DNA of 64,000 nucleotides from Aspergillus flavus (GCF_009017415.1 NC_092410.1:1054001-1118000); one strand, 5' to 3'. Shown: positions 32,912 to 45,036, counted from the first letter of the stretch. The notes: generated by a model from the sequence alone, not told the origin. Numbers and translations are program-made.

Positions 32912-34992
32912 TCATTCTGACAGGTCATCAAGGTCATCACTATCAAGATATCCTACAAAAGCGCGTTCGAAGAACGTTCGCCATACTTTGTTCTGGTGTT
33001 TCTTCTTTTTCTTTTTCTTTTGGCGTTCAAAGTCATCGTCATCATAATCATCGACATTCGTACTGTCTGCCAGAAAATCATTCTTTTTGGAGGATTCCTT
33101 CGCAATTCGAGTCGCCAGCTCGAAGAAACTGCGCACTGTGAGATCCTTCATCTTGTAAATCGGATCATTTCTAGTATCGTATTCGACCTCAAAGACGAAA
33201 GCATTATCATTATGGCTCGTTTCACGAACCTCGTTAACTTCGGTGTCTGTAGGATTGATGGAGTCACCCGCAACTTCCCAGCTGTTGGTCATGTGCTCGT
33301 TAATCTTGCTTAGGTTGGCGAAATATTGAGTGTAACCCAACCATGTAAACGGTTGGTTCGAGTACGCCGGTCCTGGTGGAGCAGATGACGACGGGGGTTT
33401 GGGGACCTTGAAGTGGGGCTGCTTCTTCTTCTTCTTCCCCTTCTTCTTTTTCTCGATGAATGCATCATCATCATCATCATCATCATCTATCACATCGGAG
33501 GATGGCGAGGCCATTGCAGTATCTTGATCCCGAGACTCGGCCCAAGTCGTGGCATCGACTAAACCAGAGATGTTATATTCAACGACCCGAAGCGATGGAA
33601 AGTAATTGGGAACTACACTGGCAGATACCAATGATACGCTGTATCGCTCAGCCCAGGGACCACCGATCTTCTTTAAAAACTTGCGTTTCTTTTTGTTTGC
33701 CACCAGAACCTCAGGATCAGCATCTTCGGTATGCTCGGTAGAACTATCCTCAAATAATTCATGTAAGGCTGACATTCCCGGGGGTGGTGACGGCATTTTA
33801 GACCAATCTTCCCTAAGATCGACAAGGTAACTTTGGCGGGACTGAATAGAGACCAAGGGAGACGTATCGGCAGATATGGCTAAAGAAGCCGAGTCCTTGC
33901 TGGCATCAAGGATATCCACTTTATGGCTGTCCTGGAGCATAAAATGGTCGATGTTCATATGCCCATAGGCAGTACCAACAATAATGTCTCGATACTGCTG
34001 GACCCAAAGAGTGTACTTCTGCCAACACGTCTCATCCCAGCTTCGTTTGGATCCAGACCTCGCCGGGGGAACATGGCCTATCAGGATTGCTTTCATGTGC
34101 CGTGACCGCAGCAACTCTAGTTGCACACGCAGCCACTCCATATGTTCAAACCCTGGCTGTGATTTGGCGCTACAGCCGTCGACCGCGGAGTTGGAGTCAA
34201 AGAAATACATCGTGTTCAGGCTAATGACTGCCAACCTGTTGGGAACCACCTCCGACGTAAACCAGCCGCCCTCCACGAAGGTGTGGCGCTGATGCTCCGG
34301 GATGAACTTTGCCCATATATCGACAAACTTCTTAGTCCATCGGTTTGGACCATCGTTAAATATGTTGTGTGGCATGAAGTCGTTGTTTCCCAGCGTAGGA
34401 ACGATTGGAATAGAAGGGGTGCGACTGGAACCCTCTTTGAAAGTGTCAATGAATTTGCCAGCAATGATCTCGTTCATGGCAGACACCTCCTCTTCTGTTC
34501 GAGGAATTCTCTCATCATTATCATGACGAGCAGAGTCGCCAGTCCAGATGACAAAGTCGATATCACCTTTGAGGTTCTTCTCTATCCAGCGGAATGTTTC
34601 GTTTATGAGGGTAAAAGGCGAGTCGCATTCGCTCCCTTCCGCCCCAAAGTACCCCGCAGGGCCTTTTCCCCAATGGCATGCGTCATCCTCGTCAACGGAT
34701 CTCCCGGTCTTGTAGTGCGAGTCTGGATGTAGGTCTACAAAGGTTAGCCTACTTCTCCGTTTGCTGGAATAAACGACTCCATACCTGTTATATGCAGAAA
34801 GCGGCCGGTGAGTCCTCGGCTAGAAGAGGAGTCCGGTGGCTTGTCAATGCTGTAAAGGTCGCCATTTGAGTGCCAAAGCTGGTTGCCTAATGGCTGTTGG
34901 TCTGATATGGGTATGGCGAGGACACTGCCGATCAGGGTAGAGACAATCGGGAAAAGCAGAATGGGAAGCATTGGTATTTCTTTCCAGACCAT
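32912..34992 (-). CDS. ppn1: Vacuolar endopolyphosphatase
   Basis: Two exons on the minus strand (34992-34785, 34734-32912) give 676 aa. A short N-terminal cytosolic tail and one apolar segment (about residues 9-25) form the type II anchor expected of the vacuolar enzyme, which cuts inorganic polyphosphate internally. The calcineurin-like metallophosphoesterase residues are all visible: DLHPDSHY at 70 (DxH, restored by splicing), GDSARHD at 135, LGNND at 184, GHVPP at about 288, and GHMNIDH at 327. DACHWGKGPAGYFG near the start is typical of the acid-sphingomyelinase-like group. Residues 481-507 run through eight Asp into two Lys blocks, and 631-648 repeat the pattern, with an Asp run into a Lys-rich run. 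These tracts are coded by trinucleotide repeats. The ATG at 34992 is the first in frame. Confidence 0.9.
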
Positions 34993-36994
34993 AAGAAGCC
35001 CCAACCGGGCGGCAAAAGAATGGTTTAGCCTCTACCAACAATCCCAAACATGAAAACAGGAAGTAAATACGCGACCTGAGAAGTTGAGGAAGCGAGAGTA
35101 AAAAAAATAAGAAATAATGACGGAGTTAACGTCACAACCGTTAGTTGATGAACGGGATTCGGAGACCGATTAGGTTTAGCCTGCCGAGTACCGTGCTGGA
35201 CCACTTTTCGAGTCGGATTTCTTGGAATGTCTTTTCAGTATTCAAACTTTTCACACCCTTAACTAAAGATAGATTGGACCAATTCACAGGCCTTTATGCG
35301 CGCTCCGAAGGAGGGGTCATACTCCATGCTCAAGTGGTCGGATACCTATATGGGAGGTGCCTACTGACTCTCTATCAGAGTATATGTGCGGGTACAGTAC
35401 TGGCTATGCAAGCGACCCGCAGCGCCAATCCTTTAATGTCTACCCAACCAAATGCCAGACCAAGCCTCTCCTGCACTTCGGGGGTCCCCACGTGGGTGCG
35501 AGGGAGCAGTTGGTTTGCTCGACTGGGTGTCAACCGGGAGTAACATGACCCGTTTATGAGTGTGGGAGACCTGGAGACCTTGTGAGCACGGGCTGTAGTT
35601 GTGGGTTCCATGGTCGATGCAAACGGGAAATTTCAATAGGGCACCGCTAAGGGTTGGGTCAGTCGAATTCACTAGCGCGAAGGCTTAAGATATCAGATCT
35701 GGCCACCCCATCGTCCGCAGATCATGTCTCGTGACTCATAATCATTGTTTCGACACACCATTTACTCCGTGGACTATGTACTCTATTGTTCTATAGGCAT
35801 AACCTATTTTGCAGTAAACTGTCACAGTGTTGCTCCAAGGGTCTGTGCAGCATTCCGAAAAGACTGACATTGCCTAGCAAGGTACTTAATCTGCGTCGTC
35901 ATGGTGCATCTGTAAGTTCAGTGCACAGATTATTACAGTCTCTTTGGTCCAATGATGTGGTCAGCACCTGTCAAACTAGTGATCTACCAGATGACTTACA
36001 GATCCATGGATGTCTCGACAATTCAAGCTGGGGCTTAAAATTGCCGACGCACAAAAGACGCCGTAATTGGCACACCTAATAATAACCCACAATCTTCGGC
36101 TAAGTTATAGCTACAGAAAAGAAAAACACTGTGTTAGTACTTCGAAGCGATTCGGGCAAAACGAGGATCTCTCTCTCTCTCTCTCTCTCGCAACACTGCA
36201 AAAAGATGGTCGACCATACTGTCTTATTCATACCCGAGAATCCTTCGCTCATGTACATCCAACTATCTCAATCTAATGACCACACCGTTTATTTGGGAAG
36301 TTGCCGATGTGCGTGTTGGATGTTTAGTATGCAGTGACCCGTCGGATGCTGGTGGAAGTTCAAGTGGATTGGATTTGGATTGATCAAAATTCCCCAAGCC
36401 TTATGACTCAAGTGGTTTTGGTACACTATAGCGTATGCCAATGAGAACGTGGAATAGAGCAATATTACTGTCCTTGGGAGAGCTTTTCCTGTATATATAA
36501 TATAACAAATAGATTCTTAGGGTGGAGAGTACGGCAAGCATCCATAGACAAGAACAGCCGAGATTGAGGAAGAATATCCTTGGAGGTTTCTCTTTGTTCT
36601 TATTCTATGATCCCCGCTAGAGATGGAGCACAGTCCACATATACGACTGCGGAAGTGATACTCTAATCCTAAAATGAATGTCGAGCAACATCACCGGCGT
36701 ACAATGGACACAATGTATTGCAAGCATGAATACACTGGCATATGGTACGACTTCACGTGGAATTGGTGAACAGAAAGGATACTGGAGATTAAATGTCGAT
36801 GGTGTTATAGGATAAAAGCCCCTCATCGTAATCACTCCACTAGTGCGGGGTTCAATTGCGCCAGTCGAAAACTGTCATCTCCTAGGTGCATCATCAAATT
36901 TTAGACTCATTTTGCCTTCTAAACAATTCATTGACTTTGCACAACCCCTGTTCTACTGTCACTGGCTCTAGTAGTTCGTCACTCGCAAGCCATC
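34993..36994. other. Two-kilobase gap with a CT microsatellite
   Basis: No supported gene. The left end is the ppn1 promoter. A pure (CT)n run is at 36169-36189. Frames of 60-132 codons (for example 35145-35543 plus) show no domain. Confidence 0.5.
36169..36189 (+). repeat. (CT)n microsatellite
   Basis: About ten uninterrupted CT dinucleotides. No gene or signal is attached to it. Confidence 0.85.
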
Positions 36995-37973
36995 ATGTCC
37001 GGATTTCCCACCCTTAAGCCTGCCTTCACCGTTCGGGTGCGTATGCTGACCAACACCAAGACTTGTCTCATGTTACTGAAATCTGACTTGTAACTAGGTG
37101 AACATAGATGCTCCTCTAGCAGTTGGTGGGTCATGTTTCTAAGCCTTTGATACCAAAGAGCGGCAGACAACTAATCATGTGCATAGGCAGCGCCTCTCGG
37201 TCCAACCCTCTGCAGGTTGTGGTATGTCAACCTATCCCTCACATCTCTACCTAACATAGAGACAGAAAGAATCTAATTGTACATTTTTGGTGGGCAAAAG
37301 CCAATGACCGGAGGTACCGTCAAGGGTGACTCTGGTTTCTCCCCCGCGCTCGACGCCGAATTCGTCGGTGTAGGCAATGACTACATCCACGCTGATGCCG
37401 ATGGCAAGCACCTGCGATTGAATGCGCATGGAGTTCTTAAGTAGGCATTTACCTTTTTGCTCCTTCTCCATTCCCTTCTTTTTCTGCCTTCCTATATCTA
37501 GAATTTGTGTTCTAACTATCATCGTAATCCAGGACCAAGGATGATGCTGTAGGTTATTCTAATCCGCACGCACCAGCACATCGGAATGGAGGATAAGATA
37601 CTTATCGACTGTCACAACAGCTCCTCTACCTGAACTACACCGGTGTTGTCACCCTCACCCCCGCAGAGCAGGCTGTCTTCGCCGGCACCGCCTCAGAGGG
37701 TTCAACGCCTTTCGGCAATATCTGTGAGTACATCGTTGGGTTATCCCTTCCAGAACCATCACTAACAGTAGCACTAGTCACCCATTTTACCTTCGAGGCA
37801 AGATAACGCCCTATTCCCACATTGAAGACAATACCATGTTAACATAAAAGCAGACCGGCGACGAGCGTTACAAGGACCTCGAGAACCGTGTTTTCGTCGG
37901 CCAGGGACGCTTCAACATCGAGAGCGGCAAGCCGGTCGTCGAGTACAGAGTCAGCCAGGTTCACCATGGTTAA
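36995..37973 (+). CDS. DUF3237 family protein
   Basis: Eight short exons (36995-37036, 37098-37125, 37187-37221, 37301-37440, 37533-37548, 37621-37723, 37778-37797, 37854-37973) join to 167 aa, the usual size for DUF3237 proteins. Readable parts are MSGFPTLKPAFTVRVNIDAP, the PMTGGTVKGD turn, a NDYIHADADGKHLRLNAHGV strand pair, LLYLNYTGVVTLTP, FTHFTFETGDERY and the terminal RVFVGQGRF and VEYRVSQVHHG. The family forms a small beta-barrel of unknown chemistry found in bacteria and fungi. Seven introns in under 1 kb is dense. The seventh intron (37798-37853) appears to use a GC donor (gag|gcaaga), since no GT fits the frame. Confidence 0.8.
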
Positions 37974-38125
37974 GTCAGATTCTTTCACAATATCACGGTA
38001 GGACGAGCGTCAATCGATGTATCCACTCCAAGCGGAATATTAAACATATCCTCAACTCCCAGAAACAATTTTCGTAGGCTAGATTGTAGAGTAATGCCAT
38101 GGCTGCCTACATACATATCAAGCAT

Positions 38126-38742
38126 TCAGTCACCATCCAACAATGGTGTCCTCTCAGAGTTCCCTTCCACATCCCCCACCGTACGGACCCCACGCCGACG
38201 TAAAACCCCTCGCCCTTCCCAAGCACTCCAATCCGTATACCCACCCCCAAGTTTGCCCTGTCCCCAGGACTGCCTCAGTCTCTTTGTAGCCCACAACACG
38301 AAATACCCCAATGCAACAGTAGTCAATGTCCCCAGGACGGAGACCACGGCTGTCAAGAACGTAAAGGTACTAACATTGCACCCAAATGGCATAGCGCGGA
38401 GTTCCCATCGCTCCTTAGATCCCAAAGGACAGATATTCGAGGAGCCAAGAGGAGCCAAGATGGGGAAGCGAGCGGGATTGGGCACGCAGGTTGAGGTCTG
38501 TTAGGTTCAATTTAGACATATACTAGTAACTAAATATATGTATTGTTGAAGCGAAGTGGAGAGCATATAAAGAGAGAAGGTGTTATGTCCAACTGTATGA
38601 GAAAACGGTAATATCAACGTACCACTGAGCACCAGCTACAAGAGGCATCGCCTTGCAAACACCATCCGCAAGATTGTCTGCGCCAGCAGAGGTAAAAGAG
38701 CGGATCGTTTGTTTGGAGTGGGTATGACGTATTCGGGTCCAT
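38126..38742 (-). CDS. Cys-rich single-pass membrane protein, PSI-like ectodomain
   Basis: Two exons on the minus strand (38742-38623, 38497-38126) give 163 aa. The N-terminal half packs eight or more cysteines in a pattern like a PSI (plexin-semaphorin-integrin) module: LCWRRQSCGWCLQGDASCSW, then C, C and the ERWELR segment before a further GC pair. There is no clear signal peptide ahead of it. One transmembrane helix follows (about residues 95-123, ending in ALGYFVLWATKRLR), then a basic cytoplasmic tail with a TPLL-type end. Topology is inferred as outside-in. Function unknown; fungal PSI-like proteins of this layout are poorly studied. It is convergent with the DUF3237 gene, 152 bp apart. 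Confidence 0.7.
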
Positions 38743-39239
38743 GGCCGGGATTGTGGTTGAGTTCGGAGAGTGATTGAATAATTGATTGTAGATTGTGATC
38801 TGTGTCTCTTTTATGCCCCAGGATGAGGGTAGAAGGAACTCTAGACTACTGTCATTACGAGGTTGATATCGCATGATATTTTTGATGTGTGCGGGGCGGC
38901 TGCAGGTTAATTTTATTTATATTGGAGATAAGAAGGTACCTTTCGTAAGAATGAGGTCTAGTCCAGCCTCAGTAGCTTAAATAGTGGTACTTTACGGGAA
39001 CGCCCGATTGGCTTCTTTTTTGTCTCAAGCTGTAGGGTATTGGAAGTGCGCAAGCTGGGTAACACTTCTTCAATTGAATGAATTGTTTGTAGATGACTTA
39101 ATATACTCGTGACTGTGCACATAAATTCATATATTTGACCTCGTCACTACGACATACTCGAAGTCTTTGATTTTGGTATAGGACACGCTCCATTGCACAA
39201 ATGCCTAGAAAACCCCCATGAAATGCCCGGAAACATAAA
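38743..39239. other. Gap between Cys-rich and p24 genes
   Basis: About 500 bp. The left part is the promoter of the Cys-rich protein gene; the right part is the 3' side of the p24 gene. Nothing else seen. Confidence 0.5.
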
Positions 39240-40151
39240 TTAAACCACGCGTTTGACCTGTCGGATCATAGTCAGTTATCGCCTAGTAAAAAGGGACAAG
39301 CAACCGGAGACGAGGAGCTTGTGTCCCATATAACTCACCTCAAAAAATCTCTTCAACCACCACACCTGGAAGATGCCCTCCCCGATAAGCACCGCAAGCT
39401 GGAAGATACTCCACCACTTCACTCTAGCATTTGTGCTCTCGGCGGTGTTTCGGTGTACCCGCTCTCTCACCACAATATAAGATTGCTCATCCTTAACCTG
39501 GGCCAATGCCTCCGAAAGACGACGAACTAGTAAACGGGAAACGATTAGCTGCTGGAGCGTCTCGAGCGCATATTGTGTTTTCATCCATACCTTCCACCTC
39601 CAAAGGATCTTGGGGCATTTCCGATTCGGGGACGTAGACAATTCCATGAACATTGAAGGATACCTCTTTAGAGTTCGAAGTCCATCCCTCGTTGCTGAAG
39701 CAGTAGACATATTTACCATCCGCGTGAGCAACAAACGAATAGTCCTCGGAGGAGATAGCTTGTTTATAGTACTGGCGGTTGTTCAAGGGGTCCTCGACCT
39801 AGCAGCAAAAAAAAGAAAAAACGTCAGCGCTCAGTTCATTCAATTCCAGTCAGTCCAAGTATCCGGTTGTTGGATTCTTATTGAATGAGACCCGCCATCG
39901 ACCGAGGCCCAATCTGCATTCCGAAACAGCATAATGAGAGGGAAGGGCCGTACCCAGAAGTCGATCTCCAGATTGCCACTGCCTCCGAATTCCCGATCAC
40001 CGACTTGGAAGCTGACCGTCATCTTGTCATCTTTGTGGAGTGATTCGTGGTAGCATTCTCTCGAGTGAGCCTTAAGCTGGATGGTGTGTGCGGTCACGGC
40101 GGTCATCCACCCCAGCGCGGTGATCAGGAGAGTTGTTGCGGAAAATCGCAT
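39240..40151 (-). CDS. emp24: p24 family cargo receptor (Emp24 type)
   Basis: Four exons on the minus strand (40151-39954, 39798-39591, 39526-39339, 39257-39240) give 203 aa. Emp24/p24 proteins ride COPII and COPI vesicles between ER and Golgi. The order is complete: signal peptide ending near AVTAHT, GOLD domain with paired cysteines (RECYHESL and YVYCFSNEG), the heptad coiled coil (VRRLSEALAQVKDEQSYIVV, RERVHRNTAESTNARV), a transmembrane helix (WSIFQLAVLIGEGIFQVWWL), and a short cytosolic tail KRFFEVKRVV with the FF COPII-binding pair. The last exon is just 18 nt and supplies VKRVV plus the stop. The tail fits Emp24 better than Erv25. Confidence 0.9.
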
Positions 40152-41081
40152 GGTGGGTGTAGGGTTCCTTTCCTGCAATCGTAGTTTTCGACTGAGGGAA
40201 TAGTATGAGCCTTCGAAAGAAAGCAGGTAGTGGTGGTGGACGATTGCGGCCTGACGGTTGATATTCCCGACGACGCGCAAGGTGGTCTTCTCTCATTCCG
40301 TCTGGGAAGTTGAGGCGCTCGGACCACCAAAGTGCGGTGTATGGCCTCAGGTGTCACATTGTGAAGTTTATGAAATTATGCCAACTATACAAACAAGCAA
40401 TCAATGAAACAGTTTCTAAGAATAATTAACTAGGTATTGTTACATTTGGACGACAATTAAAATTACTCAGTCACTCCATCTATGCAAAGGTTGCCTATTC
40501 AAGTAGTAACCTGTTTCTAATGGCATATCTAATCCATTTACTTTACACACTAGATGCTTCTCAATATAGTGAATTAGTGAAGTGTTCTAATGACTTATTA
40601 CATGTTCTTTCCCCACATACTAACTATTCAGAGTAACTGACATGGACATATACCTGTGGCATATGGGCATTGACCTTCTGAAAGCTAGCTGACGGTATAT
40701 CTCTCAAAGTATACAGTGATATGTCAGTTAAGAGAATGTCAATCACCACCCCCCTTATATTCCTTTTTAGGAAGCCACTGTCTGCTCCCCCGTCATTGCG
40801 ATCATGCTTATGGACCTCGCCCCTTCATGTTTCCTGGTGATGCCCATATACATAAATCCACAACGGACACATCAGTCATCCCATAATATATTCATGAAAC
40901 CGCCTCTCTGGGTGGCCTAAAGTGTCCGAAATCCATGAAAGCTTGCCATGCCTGTACTTATAGTGGACGGTGAACGTTACCGAGTGCCCTTCATGCCATT
41001 CTTCAGAGGCTACAGAACCAACAATGAAAGATGGCTCACCTATAATGCTAAAATTGTGAGAAGTATTAGTTTGAATTTCAC
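40152..41081. other. Gap upstream of the SANT-like gene
   Basis: About 930 bp, A/T-rich, no gene seen. A frame at 40876-41115 minus (79 codons) reads protein-like in part but has no recognised family. Confidence 0.45.
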
Positions 41082-41750
41082 ATGAAGAGAAAAGTCCATG
41101 ACCATTACTTTTCAATTGCTAACGGTGAATATATGCAGCGTGGGAAAGTTACACCCGAAGCTCCTGGAAGCACCAAGTGGTCTGCTCAAGATGATATGAC
41201 CCTTCAGGACCTTAGAAACTGCAATATCCCATGGAAGTATATATCTGCTGCGATGAACAATAAGCCCATCGAAGAGCTCAAAGAGCGATGGCTGAATCTC
41301 CGAGATGGCATCACGCAAGAGATCGTTGCAAAACCGAGGAGAGAGACCAATCAGATGCATTTCGTCTGTGAATTGCCAGGGAAAGTTGGGCGGAATGTGT
41401 CTTTCTCAGATCCATTGGCTACGAATGACAATGTGAGTACATTCACTCTACGAGGTTAGCTTGAGCTACTCGTTACCTCTATTTCTGACAAGCCATCCCG
41501 GTAGGCTGATGACTATCTTATTGCCTCCCGACCGTCAAAAGTCAAACATGTGCTCTATACCGATGAGAACTTTGATTTGGAGGACGTGCTGCTTCTACAT
41601 ACAATTGCTGCAAAATGGGAAAGAGATAAATGGTTGGCCGTTAGTACACAATTCAATGACAGGACCGGGCGCAGTATTACCCCAGACGAGGCGAAATCGA
41701 TGATCGATCCAGAAGAGGTCTGGGATTGCGATTGCCATTGGGGAACCTAA
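41082..41750 (+). CDS. Small Myb/SANT-like protein
   Basis: Two exons (41082-41432, 41505-41750) give 198 aa. The segment KWSAQDDMTLQDLRNCNIPW followed by KYISAAMNNKPIEELKERWLNL is a SANT/Myb-like three-helix repeat with spaced tryptophans. After the intron, LYTDENFDLEDVLLLHTIAA and KWLAVSTQFNDRTGRSITPDEAKSMI looks like a second, weaker SANT unit. Such proteins are usually nuclear, but DNA binding is not shown by sequence alone. The start is uncertain: ATG 41133 (MQRGKVTPEAPG) also fits, and an upstream exon is possible. The end WDCDCHWGT is odd but in frame. Confidence 0.65.
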
Positions 41751-43069
41751 AAAAACCTTGATTATTTCGAGACCCAGACCGGGGGTTTTCGGCAACCGGA
41801 AACACCAAGTGGTCGGTACATGGAATGTTTGATGGCTCGAGTACTTGTCCGAAATAGGTAGGTTAGGTGGACATGTCAAAATAAGAATGTGGAAGTTGTT
41901 GCATGAAATTTTTCTTTCCTTCCTGTTTCTCGGGCCCTCTCGTTCTCGATGCGCCTTTGACTCCCTACCAAAGGTTCGGGTGGATTAGGGATTCGCGTTC
42001 TAAGGGTCTGATTGTCACACCATGACGTCGGTCAACGGGTATCTGTTAGAAATGAGTAGTAGCCACAAACTTGGACCGAGGTTTCCATAAGACCTTCCCA
42101 TGTTTCTTGAGAGCGAGAAGTATTCGGTGAAGGCCGAGAACAACAGGATGAAGCATCCGCATCTGACCCGATGAGAAAATCATTCGATAACGCCACGCGA
42201 TGAGTGAGACTCGGGCTTTGGTCGGTACCAGTTCGGGATGCCAAATCGATGCTGTAAGGAGTAGCGTGGCACCATTAACATTAGTACGGGAGTACCTAAA
42301 GGCAATATTAAACTGAGTCGGTCATGGTAGATTATGTCGACAGAGCATAGTAAACTGATACCGAACTTGATTCCAGACCCTGAAACCCTGCAGAACCCAA
42401 GTCAGTAGCAGTAGTTACTCCGTCGTAGTACTAATCGCTGTGGGCCAGGTCTTAACTTCCTCAAGTTTAGTGGAGGTTTCAGTCGAGGACCCAAGAATAG
42501 CATTGGCTTATAGGGATCGCCGGGTCACTTTGCGTCTGCCACTGAGCAATCCAGAGGGAAGCGTTGGCAGACAACAGGGACGGCTGGTGGGGACCCGAAG
42601 GGTCTGGAAGGGTTCAAAATCTCTCAATGCGATTGTGGATTGGATGATTCTGGTGGACCCTGGCATGAGTGGGCCAACTGGAGCCTTTTTCTAATCTTAT
42701 GATTGGCCAAGGCTCCGTTCTCTTTGATCGTTCACTTCCATTCACCCCAGGAGATTTGCTGTGACTCTGTGTGCTTCAGGAGGCAATTCTTACCCAATCC
42801 AACTCCACACTTTCTTTTCTTGACGTACAGCTTCTATTCTTATATATTCCCAGTCGATCCTTCCTACCAACTGCCCCCCTTCGCTATATTGTTGTTATTT
42901 TGGTCTTATTCCAATTTCTTTCTTTTTATTGTACTTGTGCAGACCTCCTTTTCCTTTTTCTTTTTTCACAGTACAAATAGACAGAAGGCGTTTTATTCCC
43001 TTCTCATTCGCAGTCTCTACTCGTAAACTCATACTTTCTTTCCTTGACCGAGCGACTACATCTCCGAAA
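41751..43069. other. Gap and pyrimidine-rich promoter of the GH17 gene
   Basis: About 1.3 kb without a supported gene. The last 350 bp before 43070 are strongly T/C-rich on the plus strand, as is typical of highly expressed secreted-protein genes in moulds. Confidence 0.5.
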
Positions 43070-44105
43070 ATGCGTACCGCTGGTCTTCTTTCTCTTTTAC
43101 TCGCAGCGATTCCCGCTGTTACCGCGGAGCGGGGTACCCTTGGTCTCGCCCTGGGTAACAAGAATCCTGACGGCACCTGCAAGTCTACTAGCGACTATGA
43201 GGCCGACTTTGACGCGCTCAAGAGCCTGACTACCCTCGTTCGTACATACTCCGCCAATGATTGCAACACCGCTGTGAACATCGTTCCTGCAGCCAAGAAC
43301 AAGCAGTTCAAGGTCGTGCTGGGTGTCTGGTAGGTCATACATGATATAGTCGCTGGAGTCCTCGGGCTATTAACATAGCTTGTTTCGTTAGGGCTGATTA
43401 TGACGAATCCTTCAACAATGACTTCAATGTCTTGAAGCAGATTGTTCCCGGAAATGAAGATGTTATCCCTTCGATCACTGTCGGTTCTGAAACTCTTTAC
43501 CGCAAAGGCCTTACTGCCCAGCAGCTCCTGGACAAGATCCGTACGGTCCAGAATGCGTTCCCCAAGGTTAACGTTGGCACGGTGGACAGCTGGAACATTT
43601 TCAATGATGGTACTGCCGATCCCATCATCCAAGGAGGTGTCACTTATTTGTACGTTGTCTGAAATCGGTGTCGTTTCAGATTCACCGCCCTAACTAACCT
43701 CCTCATAGCTTGGCCAATGGCTTCGCCTATTGGCAAGGAACGGATATTGACCATGCCACCGAGACCTACTGGAATGACACGAGGCTTGCTAAGGAGCATA
43801 TTGAGAGGATTGCTGGCAACAACCAGGACAAGATTATCTTCGGAAACGGCGAGACTGGTTGGCCCACCGATGGCGGTTCTGACTATGGAAACGCCAAGGC
43901 TAGCACTCAAAATGCTGAACGGTACTGGAAGGACGCTGTCTGCGCTATGCTGACCTGGGGCGTCGACGTTTTCTACTTTGAGGCTTTCGACGAATCCTGG
44001 AAGCCCAAGAGCATTGGTGACAACGGCGAGGAGAAGGATGAGACCCACTGGGGTCTTTTCACTGCCGACCGCAAGGCCAAGTTCGACTTGTCTTGCCCTA
44101 ACTAA
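43070..44105 (+). CDS. GH17 cell-wall beta-1,3-glucanase/glucanosyltransferase
   Basis: Three exons (43070-43329, 43392-43649, 43709-44105) give 304 aa, the size of Bgl2/Bgt1-type GH17 proteins. A signal peptide of about 19 residues (MRTAGLLSLLLAAIPAVTA) is followed by a TIM barrel. The two catalytic glutamates are visible: TVGSETLYR (acid/base) and NGETGWPTDGG (nucleophile). The ends DVFYFEAFDESWK and HWGLFTADRKAKFDLSCPN are typical of the family. The enzyme cleaves or branches wall beta-1,3-glucan outside the cell. There is no Ser/Thr-rich tail or GPI signal, so it is a soluble or wall-bound secreted enzyme. Transferase versus hydrolase activity cannot be told here. Confidence 0.9.
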
Positions 44106-44900
44106 GCTTACTTTCATTCCTTCTGGCATCGGCGGGATGTCCGGCCGCCGTTGTTCACTTTGAAATTCTCCTGTATCATATATTGAAGTCTTAGCTCAAC
44201 AGGCGAGGAACCTGACCGCGCATTTATGCGTCAATATCTGTGCAAATTTTTGGGCGCACTATTACTATGAATCATGTAAAAGTAAAGTACCTGGTATTAG
44301 TTCAATTGTGATGATAATTCTATAAGAATACTGAGTAACCTGGTCCTTTCTTTATCAACGGTGAGAGTGATATCCTATGGAAGCCGCCAAGACCGTAATA
44401 CCACGTGAAAGGCGGGAATGTTTACATAATCAATACTACGTATGTCAGGTACTGTACATTGAGTGATACCGAGCAGGTATCTGCGTATAGGTATGGTATG
44501 TATGGTAATGACTTGCCCAAGAGAACCGTGGTTTCCGCAGTGGTGGAATTTACCCCTGAATGGAGGACACGAACCAAAGAGATGTGTTTATTTGTTTATG
44601 GGGTCGAACATCACTCAGGGGCTGGCCTATTGCCTTTGCTGACGGCCTCTGTGGACTCTGTATGTTCCAGAAAAGATGCAGCTCATATGGAGTACTTACA
44701 TGTGTAAGCAATAGTGAAGCAACCAACAGTAATTAGATCCAGACTCCATACGTGTTTCCACAGGAGAGTCGGATCACCCACCACTTATCTCAGACTGTTT
44801 ATCAGCGTCCATAGATAATCGGATATCTTTCCAGAGAGAGTAAGAAGTTAGGCTGACCACATACCGATTCTTGGTATGTGCATCAGATTGGAGTTGGTAG

Positions 44901-44929
44901 GAATGCATGAATGCATGAATGCATGAATG
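44901..44929 (+). repeat. Tandem octamer GAATGCAT
   Basis: Three and a half perfect copies of GAATGCAT in a row, followed by GTATGGAT-like degenerate units to about 44970. Confidence 0.85.
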
Positions 44930-45022
44930 TCTTGAGTGTATGGATGTATGGGCGTATGGATGTGTGTATCACCCACTTGGTACAGAGTAGGTGTGTATTG
45001 TCGAGATGGCGGTCAAGTCAAA

Positions 45023-45036
45023 TAGTAGTACTACTA
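45023..45036. repeat. 14-bp perfect palindrome
   Basis: TAGTAGTACTACTA is its own reverse complement. It sits in an AGT/ACT-rich stretch, so it may be a simple-sequence product rather than a binding site. Confidence 0.8.

Noticed and set aside
36780..36870. tRNA-like GGTTCAA element
   Set aside because: No matching acceptor stem or anticodon arm could be drawn around it.
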